Positions 54,634-63,186 of a DNA stretch of 64,000 nucleotides are shown here, piece after piece. The notes below the pieces were generated by a model, which saw nothing but the letters and a program-made list of their open reading frames with translations, searched no databases and was not told the origin of the DNA. Numbering within the stretch: the first letter of the stretch is position 1; each line of letters opens with the position of its first letter. This stretch comes from Aminobacter carboxidus. Its GTDB lineage: Bacteria; Pseudomonadota; Alphaproteobacteria; Rhizobiales; Rhizobiaceae. Both the position numbers and the translations under genes were made by a program. The stretch is from assembly GCF_014863355.1 (NCBI RefSeq), contig NZ_JACZEP010000019.1, positions 1-64,000 of the forward strand, in the 5' to 3' direction.

Positions 54634-55440
54634 ATGGCACGCAACAGGCCAACGGTCGCGGACCTGCGCGCGCTGAAAGGCAAGCGGCAACTGTCGAAGC
54701 TCAGGGTGACGACGCTCGAAGAAGCCGAGGCTGCCGAGCGTGCCGGCATCGACCTATTGTCGGTGACCTACGGGCTGATGCTCGACAAGGGCTTTCGCGA
54801 CGCGGCTCCGACCTGCTTTGCCGTGCCCGGCGACGAATACGGCATGATGGGAGCGACGACAGCCGAGGTCCTGCGCACGGCGGTCAAGCTGAAGGCGGCG
54901 AGTGCTGATGCCGTCTATTGCTCGGCGAGCTTCAAGACGATCCGACGGCTGCGCGACGAGCACATCCCGGTCTGTGGCCATGTCGGCCTGATCCCGACGC
55001 ACTCGACCTGGACCGGCGGCTTCCGGGCCGTGGGCAAGACGGCAGAGACAGCGGCGCTGGTGTGGAAGCAGGTCAAGGATCTCGAAGACGCCGGCGCCTT
55101 TGCCGCCGAGATCGAGGTCGTGCCGGCTGAGGTGGCGAGCGCAATCTCCAGGCGCACGCCATTGGTGCTAATCTCGATGGGCGCGGGCGCGGGCTGCGAC
55201 GCGCAGTATCTGTTTGCCGAAGATGTGCTTGGGCTCAATCGCGGCCACACTCCGCGCCACGCCAAGGTCTATCGCAATCTGGCTGTGGAATATGACCGCA
55301 TCCAGCAGGAGCGGATTGCGGCGTTTCAGGAATATGCCGGCGACGTCGCCAGCGGTGCCTATCCGGCAGCGGGCCACACGGTCGGCATCGACGCCGCCGA
55401 GATGCGCAAATTCGAGGAATTTCTGAGCGGGCAGGCCTAG
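54634..55440 (+). CDS. divergent PanB-family (PEP mutase-like) TIM-barrel protein
   Basis: The 268-residue product matches ketopantoate hydroxymethyltransferase in its second half: IPVCGHVGLIPTHSTWTGGF, EIEVVPAEVASAISRRTPLV and SMGAGAGCDAQYLF. The first half is altered. The family VGDS magnesium site is replaced by SVTYG, the DxPF site by a PGDEYGMM stretch, and the catalytic VKIEGG by VYCSAS. True pantothenate synthesis is therefore doubtful. It closes the iol operon (43 bases after iolB), so an aldol step in inositol carbon flow is plausible but unproven. Confidence 0.75.
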   Translation: MARNRPTVADLRALKGKRQLSKLRVTTLEEAEAAERAGIDLLSVTYGLMLDKGFRDAAPTCFAVPGDEYGMMGATTAEVLRTAVKLKAASADAVYCSASFKTIRRLRDEHIPVCGHVGLIPTHSTWTGGFRAVGKTAETAALVWKQVKDLEDAGAFAAEIEVVPAEVASAISRRTPLVLISMGAGAGCDAQYLFAEDVLGLNRGHTPRHAKVYRNLAVEYDRIQQERIAAFQEYAGDVASGAYPAAGHTVGIDAAEMRKFEEFLSGQA

Positions 55441-55452
55441 GCCTGCCCGCTC
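55425..55452. terminator. perfect bidirectional terminator palindrome after the iol operon
   Basis: A 13-bp arm (55425-55437) pairs perfectly with 55440-55452 around a 2-base TA centre, overlapping the stop codon of the PanB-like gene. It sits between two convergent operons and probably ends both. Confidence 0.7.
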
Positions 55453-55477
55453 CGGAAGACGGTTCGCACGCCAGCGC

Positions 55478-57121
55478 CTAAAGCGCGGTACTCAGAACTC
55501 GCGTCACTGCCTTCCGATCCGGATTGAGCATGATGTAGCTCGGCCGGTTATCGAATTTGAGCTGCCTGAGCAGCGATCTGGTCTTGACCAGCAGCATGTC
55601 GTCGCGCGAAGCCGCTTCGAGTTTGTTCTGCAATGCGTCCAGCGTTTCGATGGCGTCTTCGCTGCGCTCCAGCGCGACAAGGCTCTTGGCCAGCAGGAAC
55701 TCCGCGCCAGCGAAATCGGGCGCCAGCTGCAGCACCTTGCGGAATGCATCCGCTGCTTCGATGTGCCGGGACAGCGCCTGGAATTCCATTCCCACGCGCA
55801 GCCATGCCTTGGACGAGGTCGGCACGGATGTTGCCAGTGTTTGGAAATGAGCCAGCGCCTCGCGGTGATCGCCCTTGGCCGACAGCAACTGGCCGATGCC
55901 ATAGAGCGCGCGCGAATGAAGGGAGTCGGTGGCGAGTATCTGGCGGTATCCGTTTTCCGCTCTCGCCAGTTGCCCCTGCTGATGGAAGCGCGTGACCTCG
56001 GCGAAGATGCCGTTGAGCGAACGGGGATCGAGGCGGTCACCATTGTTGCGCCCGCTCTGGGTGTAGATCTGAGCGCAGTTGATCTTGCTCTCGGTCACGC
56101 CGAAGGCGAACTTGTAAGGCTCGTCGCCACGCAGGAAATCATAGCTCGTGAGGCCGTTCTCGATGGCCAGCTTGATGCAGTGGCCATGCAGGATCAGGCC
56201 GGCGGGGATAGAGGGCACGGTCTCGTCGCGGCCGGCCATGAAGAACAGCAACGCCTTCTTGACCGGGTCGACGAAGATGGCAAGCCCGCCCAGCGGCCGG
56301 TCGCCCTGCCACAGGACCGGCAGGTACAGCGTGCCATTGCGGAAACTGTCGCGCAACACGCGGCGATTGTTGTGCAGGATGGCGGCCAGCCGGTCGCCCT
56401 TGCGGGCGCCCCACTTCACCCGCCACAGTTCAAGCAGCGTGTCGATGTCGCGCTCGTAGGTGTTTGCGTCGGCACGGGTGATGCGCAGTTCGCCGGCATC
56501 GACCTTGCGCAGGAAGCGTCGCAGCTTCTGCCTGGTGTTGGTACTCAGCACATTGTCGAGATAGCCGTCGAAGGTGTCGGGCAGGGCGGCCGCGAAACAG
56601 CGGCAGTTGTCGACATTGTCGGCGGCATTGACGCGGCTGAACTCGCGCATCGCAAAGATGTCGCGCGAGAACTGGCCGATGAAGGCGAAGACGCGCTCCC
56701 GTGACATGCGCAGGTTTTCGAGATTGAGCCGTGCCCAACCCATCTGCGCGACGTGGCGGCCGAAGGCCTGCAACGCCTTTTCGGCATGCTCCGGATCGCA
56801 GATGGCGCCGGTGTAGTCGGCGGCATTGTTGCCGGCCATGCTGATTTCGTTGAAGAACAGGCCGGTCTTGCCGCTCATGCGGGTGCGCATGCGCAACGGC
56901 ATCAGCGCGACATAAGGCGATCCCGGATCGCCAAGGCGCGCGGCGAGCACGAACCATGCGCCCTTGTAGAAGCGCATATAGGGCACCAGCCAACTCCATG
57001 AGACGAAGAACTGCGCCTCCGGGTCGGCCTTGTACAGGCGCTCCCAGTCCTGCTGCAGCTTGGCCAGCGTTTCAACATCGGTAATGACGTCGACCTGCAT
57101 CTGTGTCCCCCTCGATGACAT
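55478..57121 (-). CDS. GNAT/FemAB-like acyltransferase fused to TPR repeats
   Basis: The 547-residue product has an N-terminal acetyltransferase of the BcsL/CelD type (Acetyltransf_6, about 10-345): WERLYKADPEAQFFVSWSWL, GLFFNEISMAGNNAADYTGA, RQKLRRFLRKVDAG and SYDFLRGDEPYKFAFGV. TPR repeats follow at about 355-500. It lies 14 bases after the HlyD gene, last in the secretion operon. It may acylate an exported protein or glycan; the TPR part would bind a partner. ATG 57100 is an alternative start with its own GAGGGG site. Confidence 0.8.
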   Translation of the reverse strand: MSSRGTQMQVDVITDVETLAKLQQDWERLYKADPEAQFFVSWSWLVPYMRFYKGAWFVLAARLGDPGSPYVALMPLRMRTRMSGKTGLFFNEISMAGNNAADYTGAICDPEHAEKALQAFGRHVAQMGWARLNLENLRMSRERVFAFIGQFSRDIFAMREFSRVNAADNVDNCRCFAAALPDTFDGYLDNVLSTNTRQKLRRFLRKVDAGELRITRADANTYERDIDTLLELWRVKWGARKGDRLAAILHNNRRVLRDSFRNGTLYLPVLWQGDRPLGGLAIFVDPVKKALLFFMAGRDETVPSIPAGLILHGHCIKLAIENGLTSYDFLRGDEPYKFAFGVTESKINCAQIYTQSGRNNGDRLDPRSLNGIFAEVTRFHQQGQLARAENGYRQILATDSLHSRALYGIGQLLSAKGDHREALAHFQTLATSVPTSSKAWLRVGMEFQALSRHIEAADAFRKVLQLAPDFAGAEFLLAKSLVALERSEDAIETLDALQNKLEAASRDDMLLVKTRSLLRQLKFDNRPSYIMLNPDRKAVTRVLSTAL

Positions 57122-57135
57122 GGCTTCCCCCTTGT

Positions 57136-58479
57136 TCAGCGCTCCATGAATGCGCGCGACATGCTGTCGGCGATCGGCTTGGTCAGATATCTGAAGAATG
57201 TCCGCTCCTCGGTCTGGACCAGCACCTCGGCCGGCATGCCCGGCGTCGGCGTGAAGCCGTGGACGCGCGAAATCTGGTCCGCCGGCAGGCTGACTCGAGC
57301 GACATAGACCTCGCGTGCGACGGGACCCGATGTATCGGGAAGGGCATCGGCGGAGACATAAATCACCTGGCCTTCGAGCACCGGTGTGGTGCGCCGGTTG
57401 AGCGCGGTAAGCTGCACTGTTGCCTTCTGGCCGACGCGGACGCTGTCGATGTCCGTACGCGAGATCAGCGCCTCGATCACCAGCGGTACGTCCGACGGCA
57501 GGATCTCGACGATCGGCTTGCCGCTTTCGATGACGCCGCCTGATGTGTGGTAGTACATGCGCACGATGGTGCCGGCGACCGGTGCGTTGATAGTCACACG
57601 GCTGAGGATGCTCTTGGCCTGGCGAAGCTGCTCGCGGATGGTGTCGAGGTCGCCCTCCAGGTTCTGTAACTGCTCGAGCGCGGCCTGCTTGTAGGCATCC
57701 TCTGTCTGCTTGATCTGCTGGTTGAGCTTGATGACCTCGGCGCCGATTTCGGAAACCTGGGCGGCGAGGCGGCCGATCTGCCCCTCGGCATCGGCCATGG
57801 CGCGTTGGATCGCCTTGATTTCAGTTGCCCTGAGCAGTCCCTTGTCGAGCAACTTCTTCTTGCCGGCATATTCTTCCTTCATCAAAGCCAGCTGCCGTTG
57901 CACCGCGTCATGCTGTTGCTGATAGCCGTCGGCGCGGTAGCGGTAGGCGGCGATGTTTTGCTGCAGCAGGCCAATCTCGCTTTGAAGCTTGCCACGCGCT
58001 GCGGTGAAGTTCAGCTGCTGGCCGTCGACGATCGGCTTGATCTCCGGATCGTCGATGTTGTCGCTGACGTTGTTGGGGAAAGTGATTTGGGGCGCGCCGC
58101 TGATCTCGGCATGCAGCCGGGCGGCGATGGCATCGAGGCGGACCTGACGCAGGAAGAGCTGACGCTCGCTGGCTTCGGCTGCCGTTTCATCGAGGCGGAC
58201 AAGAGGCTGGTCGTAGGTGACGACATCACCTTCGCTAACCAGCAGGTCTTTGATGATTCCGCCTTCCAGATGCTGGACGATCTTGTTCTGGCCGGCGGCG
58301 ACGAACGAACCCTGGGCGATGATGGCGGCGGCGAGCGGCGCCGTGAAAGCCCAGGTGCCGAAGCCGCCAAAAGTGAGCGCTATGAGCAGGAGGCCGATCT
58401 TGGTCTGCTTGCCGATCGAGCGCGGCACGTCGGCGTACCATTCGAGGTCGTGGACCTTGACGATTGCCGTATCGCTCAT
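57136..58479 (-). CDS. HlyD-family type I secretion periplasmic adaptor
   Basis: The 447-residue membrane fusion protein has a cytoplasmic start (1-25), one transmembrane helix at about 27-47, a lipoyl-like strand pair (GGIIKDLLVSEGDVVTYDQP) and a long coiled coil (about 95-300). The C-terminal beta-domain has VTINAPVAGTIVRMYYHTSG and MPAEVLVQTEERTFFRYL. It bridges the ABC exporter to an outer-membrane channel. No TolC-type gene is in the window. It starts 12 bases after the ABC gene. Confidence 0.9.
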   Translation of the reverse strand: MSDTAIVKVHDLEWYADVPRSIGKQTKIGLLLIALTFGGFGTWAFTAPLAAAIIAQGSFVAAGQNKIVQHLEGGIIKDLLVSEGDVVTYDQPLVRLDETAAEASERQLFLRQVRLDAIAARLHAEISGAPQITFPNNVSDNIDDPEIKPIVDGQQLNFTAARGKLQSEIGLLQQNIAAYRYRADGYQQQHDAVQRQLALMKEEYAGKKKLLDKGLLRATEIKAIQRAMADAEGQIGRLAAQVSEIGAEVIKLNQQIKQTEDAYKQAALEQLQNLEGDLDTIREQLRQAKSILSRVTINAPVAGTIVRMYYHTSGGVIESGKPIVEILPSDVPLVIEALISRTDIDSVRVGQKATVQLTALNRRTTPVLEGQVIYVSADALPDTSGPVAREVYVARVSLPADQISRVHGFTPTPGMPAEVLVQTEERTFFRYLTKPIADSMSRAFMER

Positions 58480-58491
58480 GATTTTGTCCCC

Positions 58492-60978
58492 TTACGGAAT
58501 CTGGTGGCCGAACGAACCGCCCTCGATGCTCAACCCGCGCTGGGCAAGCGCCTGCAGCACGTCTTGCCGCTGACCGAAGAGGGCGACCGTTCCGTTCACC
58601 AGAAGCAGAATCTTGTCGACGCTGTGCAGCAGTGCCGGCCGTTGCGTGATGGTGATGACGGTGATCTTGTTTTCCTTGGCGTGCTGGAGTGCACGGGCAA
58701 GTGCTACGTCGCCGGCGGCGTCGAGGTTGGAGTTCGGCTCGTCGAGCACGACCATCCGCGGATTGCCGAAGAAGGCGCGGGCGAGAGCGATGCGCTGCTT
58801 CTGGCCACCCGAAAGAGGCGCGCCGTCGGCGGCGACGAAGGTCTCGTAGCCATGCGGCAAGGTGGCGATCATCTCATGCACGTCGGCGAGCATGGCCGCC
58901 TGGTAGATGTCGGCGTCGCTGGCATCGTCGCGCATGCGGGCGATGTTGGCCTTGATCGTGGCTGGGAACAGTTGAACGTCCTGCGGCAGATAGCCGATGT
59001 TCTCGCCGAATTGCCGCTGATCCCAGTTGCGCAGGTCCATCAGGTCGAGGCGCACATTGCCTGACGTCGGCAGGATCGAGCCAACCAGCATCTTGCCGAG
59101 CGTGGTCTTGCCGGCGCCCGAGTTGCCGATGATGGCAAGGGAGTCGCCCGGTGCGAGGGCAAAGGTGATGCCGTTGAGTACGACCCGCTTGGTACCCTGG
59201 GGCACGAACAGCAGACGTTCGACGTCGAGCCGGCCTTCCGGACGCGGCAGGTTCAGCCGTTCGAAGTTGAGCGGCGAGCTTTGCAGCAGGCTGGCAATGC
59301 GGCCGTAGGCGGCACGCGACTGCACGACCTGGTTCCAGCCTTCGATGGCGCCCTCGATCGGGCCGAGCGCGCGGCCGGCGATGATCGACGCGGCAATCAC
59401 CATGCCGCCGCTGAGATGGCCATCCAGGGCGAGATGCGCGCCCCAGCCGAGCATGGCGACTTGCGTCAGCAACCGGACTGCCTTGGACGTCGCGGCGAAG
59501 GCGATGTTGCGGTCCTGTGCGAGGACTTGCGCCCTGAGCGAGCCGGCGGTGTCCTTGCCCCAGATGCGCACGGCTTCCGGGATCATGGCCAGAGCGTTGA
59601 TGATCTGCGAATTCCGCGACATCGAGTCGAGATGCAGGTTGGCCTTGCTCTGGAACGAATTGGCTTCGCTGAAGGAGGCAGCCGTCGAGCGCTGGTTGAT
59701 GATCGTGATCAGCAGCAGCAGCAACGCCGATGTGACGACGATGAAGCCGAGATGCGGATGCACAAGAAACACGGCAAGCACGAACAATGGGGCAAGCGGT
59801 GCATCAAGCAAGGACAGCAAGGTGCCCGAAACGAGGAAAGAGCGCAGTTGCCCGAGGTCGCTGAGTGTCTGGTATTCACGGCCGTTGCTGTGGAGCGCGG
59901 CGCGCGCTGCGGCACTCAGGATCGGCGCGCCGAGCTGGGCGGCCACTTCGACGGCGGTACGCATCAGGATGAAGCGGCGGATCGCGTCGAACATCGCCTG
60001 GAGGATCACGGCGCCGACGATCACGATCGTCAGCATGACCAGGGTGTCGACCGAACGGCTGGTCAGCACGCGATCGGAGATCTGGAACAGATAGAGCGGG
60101 ATTGCGAGCACAAGCACGTTGCTGGCCAGCGTGAACAACATGACGATCAGCAGGTTGCGCTTGACGACGCTGAGGCCGGTCTTCAGCGAGGCTGAGAAAT
60201 CGATCGGGCCGAGGCGTTTGTGGAAGACACCGCCACCGCCACCGCCTCCACCGCCGCCACCACCGCCGCTGTCGATGTCGCCGCCGTTCGGACCTTTGGC
60301 TTCAGGCAGTTTTTCCCTTGCCTTGATCGGGCCATTGTCGGCATCGATCACCTTGCCGACCGGCATCGACGTGTCCTTCATTTCAGGCTTGGCCGGCGCT
60401 TGCGGTTCGCTTACCCGCATGTCGGGGGCCGGGGAAGCCGATGCCGCCGGTTGCGGCGCCTCTTTGGGGGCTGGCCTGGTTTGAGCAGCCGCAGCCTGGG
60501 ATTGGGGTGCGGCAGTGGGTTCCTCCGGAGCTGCACGCTGAGCCGGTTGGGGCGGCGTGCCGGGCGCTGTTTCGGCGGGGGCAGACGCTGGGGGGCGTTG
60601 AGCCGTAGCGCTCCGCTCCGGAGGTATGATCGAGGGCTCTGAAGGCCTCTGGGATGGCTGATCTGCGTGCGCCGCTCTGGCTCTCGCCTGGGGAGCCTGC
60701 GGCGCAGGCGCCGGAGCCTCCGCCGACTTGCGCTCTGCCTGGGTGGCCTGGGCTGCCGGCTTGTCGCCGGCGGCGTCATGCAACTCGCCCACCACGTTTT
60801 CGATGTAGCGTTCCAGCCTGTCCAACGCCTGCTCCTGGGGAGCTACGGCATTCGACAGTCGCGGTCGGGCAACCGGCTTGGCTTCGGTTGACCGAGCGCC
60901 TGCCTGCTGGCTGTCCTGGTTATCGCCTTCATCAGGCAAATTATGAAAACCACTCCAGCCTTCACGGTCGTCAGTCAT
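58492..60978 (-). CDS. type I secretion ABC permease/ATPase with a long low-complexity N-terminus
   Basis: The 828-residue product has the PrtD/PrsD-type exporter at about 255-828: six transmembrane helices from about 268, Walker A GNSGAGKTT near 612-621, signature LSGGQKQRIALARAFFGNP near 720, Walker B VVLDEPNSNLD near 740. Family members are about 570-600 residues. The first 250 are extra: acidic start, Ala/Pro/Gln-rich 75-190, then 13 consecutive glycines (238-250). That part is probably a flexible cytoplasmic arm. It follows the repeat-protein gene by 21 bases. Confidence 0.9.
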   Translation of the reverse strand: MTDDREGWSGFHNLPDEGDNQDSQQAGARSTEAKPVARPRLSNAVAPQEQALDRLERYIENVVGELHDAAGDKPAAQATQAERKSAEAPAPAPQAPQARARAAHADQPSQRPSEPSIIPPERSATAQRPPASAPAETAPGTPPQPAQRAAPEEPTAAPQSQAAAAQTRPAPKEAPQPAASASPAPDMRVSEPQAPAKPEMKDTSMPVGKVIDADNGPIKAREKLPEAKGPNGGDIDSGGGGGGGGGGGGGVFHKRLGPIDFSASLKTGLSVVKRNLLIVMLFTLASNVLVLAIPLYLFQISDRVLTSRSVDTLVMLTIVIVGAVILQAMFDAIRRFILMRTAVEVAAQLGAPILSAAARAALHSNGREYQTLSDLGQLRSFLVSGTLLSLLDAPLAPLFVLAVFLVHPHLGFIVVTSALLLLLITIINQRSTAASFSEANSFQSKANLHLDSMSRNSQIINALAMIPEAVRIWGKDTAGSLRAQVLAQDRNIAFAATSKAVRLLTQVAMLGWGAHLALDGHLSGGMVIAASIIAGRALGPIEGAIEGWNQVVQSRAAYGRIASLLQSSPLNFERLNLPRPEGRLDVERLLFVPQGTKRVVLNGITFALAPGDSLAIIGNSGAGKTTLGKMLVGSILPTSGNVRLDLMDLRNWDQRQFGENIGYLPQDVQLFPATIKANIARMRDDASDADIYQAAMLADVHEMIATLPHGYETFVAADGAPLSGGQKQRIALARAFFGNPRMVVLDEPNSNLDAAGDVALARALQHAKENKITVITITQRPALLHSVDKILLLVNGTVALFGQRQDVLQALAQRGLSIEGGSFGHQIP

Positions 60979-60999
60979 CTTGTGCCCCTCTAATTCGGC

Positions 61000-63045
61000 T
61001 CAGCCCAGCATGTGCTGCATGACGTCGGCCGATCCGGAATCGGCGGCTTGCGGTGCGATGTTGTTGCCTTGGGAAGCGTCGCCGGTGTCGTCGCCATTGC
61101 CGTCGTCGAGGAAAGCCACGGCTTCGTTGACGAGTGTATCCGGGTCCTGCCCGCCCAGATCCGGCTCGCTCGACACAAGGTTGGCCTGGATCAGGATCTC
61201 GTCGGAGTAGCTGTCGCCACCGACATAGATCTTGGAGTAGCCGTCGACATCGACGATGGTGGCGTCGTTGACCAACTGGTTGCCGCCGGTTGTGATCGTC
61301 CATTCCGCATCGGGATTGGCGACCATCTGGTTCATGGCAAGCGCCACCTGGTCGCTGTCGCCCACCACGGTGGTCTGCTTGATGTACTGCAGATTGTAGA
61401 TGTCGCCGGAGATGTAGAGCACACGCAGCACGCCGATGCCGGCGAATGCGGCGTCCTGGAGGATTGAGTTCGGCAATTCCTTGTTGCCGGCCGCGAGATC
61501 GGCGGCTGCGGTGTCGTAGCCATCGGGCAGCGGCTCGCAGGTGCCTGCGCCGACATTGACGATGCTCGCCTGGTTCCACAGAAGGTTCCCGCCCGTCGAG
61601 GCGGAGCCTTCGCCCGTCGTCTCGAAGCCGTCGACGGCGCCTATCATGTCGTTATCGAGCAGCAGGTTGAGCTGACAGATGATGCTGGCGTCGTAGACGT
61701 TGCCACCGACGATGATGAGGTCGTAGTAGCTGCCGAGCTCGTACAGGCTGAGGCCATTGAAGGCGGTGTTTTCGCCGGTCGAAACGACCGACTGCACCCC
61801 GGACGAGGAAGCGATGACGACGTCATTGTCCATGACGAACGCATATTGCTCGATCCAGTTCATCATGAGCAGGTCGCCCGAAATTTCGGTGACCACGTAG
61901 TAGGCCGGGAAACCGGCAGGTGGAGGCGCGGCCTCGCCCTCGGTGTCGGCGGAAGGGTCGATGTGCTTGAACATCGCGATGTTGAAGCTCTGGTTTTCAC
62001 CGCCTGGGTCGAACGGCCAGCCGCCAACCGCCGAGCCGACGCTGTCGACATCGCAGGTGCCGTTGATCTGGACGATCGCGTTCAGCGAGATGTGGTCGCC
62101 CATGACGGCCAAGACCTCTGCCGAGACCCACTCGTTGACGACGACGGCATTGTTGATGACGGAGTTGCCGCCCGTGCTGATTTCGACGCTCGGGTTCACC
62201 GTGCCGTCGCCCCAGCCGTCCATGAAGTCGCCGGAATCAGGAGGTGTGTCCATGTCGAGCGGACCGTCCGGTCCAGCTACGTCCTCGTCATCGTCCTGTT
62301 CCTTCAGGAAGTTGACGTAGTCCTCCATCTTGGGAACATCGGCCTCCTCGACCAGCTGGCCGTTGAGGTATGTGCCTTCGATGGTCTCGCCCTTCACGCT
62401 GAAGACGTCGGCGTTGCCATGGTCGGCCGCATCGAATGCCTCGAACCGGTCCACGGCGGTGGTCACGAACGTCGCCATCTCCTCGGTCGTGCCTGGAAGT
62501 GTCAGGTCGTCGATCGGCGACAAGTCGGCCGCTGCCTGTTGCAACTCGTCCAGCGCGCTGTTATCCGGCGCTGCCGGAGTGAACTTCAATCCGCTGCCGC
62601 CGAAGCCGACATAGTCGTCGTCGGAGAGCTGGATTTCCTGGATGATGATGGCGGCCAGGTCGCCTGGCGGGTCGATCTGTGGCAGGACGACGCCACCCGA
62701 CCCGACCGTCGTGCTATCGGGGAGGCGGGTGAAGTCGTGCAGGAATGGCCCGTCGGGGACGGGTACTTCAGGAGGAGTGAAGGCAACCTTCGACCAGACG
62801 GTGACCTGCTCGATCTCGGGCCGCATTGCCAGATACGGTACGTTCGGATCAAAATCCTTGAGGGTGTGGGAGGCGTCGACCTTGATGGCGACGGTTTCAG
62901 GGTCCGGAAGCTGCTTTTCTGCCTCTTGGGTCGCCTTGAAGCCATCATAGGCCTGCTTCTGGCGCGCTGCCTCGACGTTCATATCGAAGAGCCCGACGAA
63001 GTGGGCTATCGCGTCAGAGACCTTGTCCAAATAAACGGAATTCAT
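61000..63045 (-). CDS. large repeat protein, probable type I secretion substrate
   Basis: The 681-residue acidic protein has no signal peptide. Residues 1-285 are mixed; after that come about five imperfect repeats (290-333, 347-408, 422-466, 483-566, 586-624). Each opens with a [ST]TGGN or GEN turn and N-x-A-x-[IV] and ends near [IV]-x-G-[GD]-x-Y...I-x-Q-x-N. This looks like a beta-solenoid. There are no RTX nonapeptides (GGxGxDxxx), so calcium-RTX type secretion is not evident. GGAGG lies eight bases before the ATG; the exporter gene follows at once. Confidence 0.75.
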   Translation of the reverse strand: MNSVYLDKVSDAIAHFVGLFDMNVEAARQKQAYDGFKATQEAEKQLPDPETVAIKVDASHTLKDFDPNVPYLAMRPEIEQVTVWSKVAFTPPEVPVPDGPFLHDFTRLPDSTTVGSGGVVLPQIDPPGDLAAIIIQEIQLSDDDYVGFGGSGLKFTPAAPDNSALDELQQAAADLSPIDDLTLPGTTEEMATFVTTAVDRFEAFDAADHGNADVFSVKGETIEGTYLNGQLVEEADVPKMEDYVNFLKEQDDDEDVAGPDGPLDMDTPPDSGDFMDGWGDGTVNPSVEISTGGNSVINNAVVVNEWVSAEVLAVMGDHISLNAIVQINGTCDVDSVGSAVGGWPFDPGGENQSFNIAMFKHIDPSADTEGEAAPPPAGFPAYYVVTEISGDLLMMNWIEQYAFVMDNDVVIASSSGVQSVVSTGENTAFNGLSLYELGSYYDLIIVGGNVYDASIICQLNLLLDNDMIGAVDGFETTGEGSASTGGNLLWNQASIVNVGAGTCEPLPDGYDTAAADLAAGNKELPNSILQDAAFAGIGVLRVLYISGDIYNLQYIKQTTVVGDSDQVALAMNQMVANPDAEWTITTGGNQLVNDATIVDVDGYSKIYVGGDSYSDEILIQANLVSSEPDLGGQDPDTLVNEAVAFLDDGNGDDTGDASQGNNIAPQAADSGSADVMQHMLG

Positions 63046-63077
63046 CTGCCTAGCCTCCGCCCTTTGTGAACGGAGCA

Positions 63078-63095
63078 GCAGCGCCTAGGCGCTGC
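63078..63095. terminator. palindrome between the two repeat-protein genes
   Basis: GCAGCGCC-TA-GGCGCTGC is a perfect palindrome with a 2-base centre, inside the 141-base gap. Together with the larger hairpin at 63112-63139 it may cut or slow transcription between the Gly-rich gene and the 681-residue gene. Confidence 0.45.
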
Positions 63096-63111
63096 CGCCG
63101 GTCACGTTTGA

Positions 63112-63139
63112 GGACTGCGCGGAAAACTCCGCGCAGTCC
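63112..63139. terminator. 12-bp stem hairpin downstream of the Gly-rich gene
   Basis: GGACTGCGCGGA and TCCGCGCAGTCC form a perfect 12-bp stem around AAAC, 48 bases after the Gly-rich gene's stop in its reading direction. No strong U-run follows on the minus strand. Partial termination is likely, giving different amounts of the two exported proteins. Confidence 0.55.
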
Positions 63140-63186
63140 GTTTCGTTTGGCTGTTGGTCGCAAATCATTCGACCGGCGCCAGGCGA

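Noticed and set aside
59281-60195. 304-codon plus-strand open frame opposite the exporter gene
   Set aside because: It is antisense to the transmembrane domain of a clear ABC exporter, and its composition is that of a shadow frame.
61846-63069. 407-codon plus-strand open frame opposite the 681-residue repeat protein
   Set aside because: No ribosome site or recognisable domain. The minus-strand frame has a good ribosome site, repeats and operon context.
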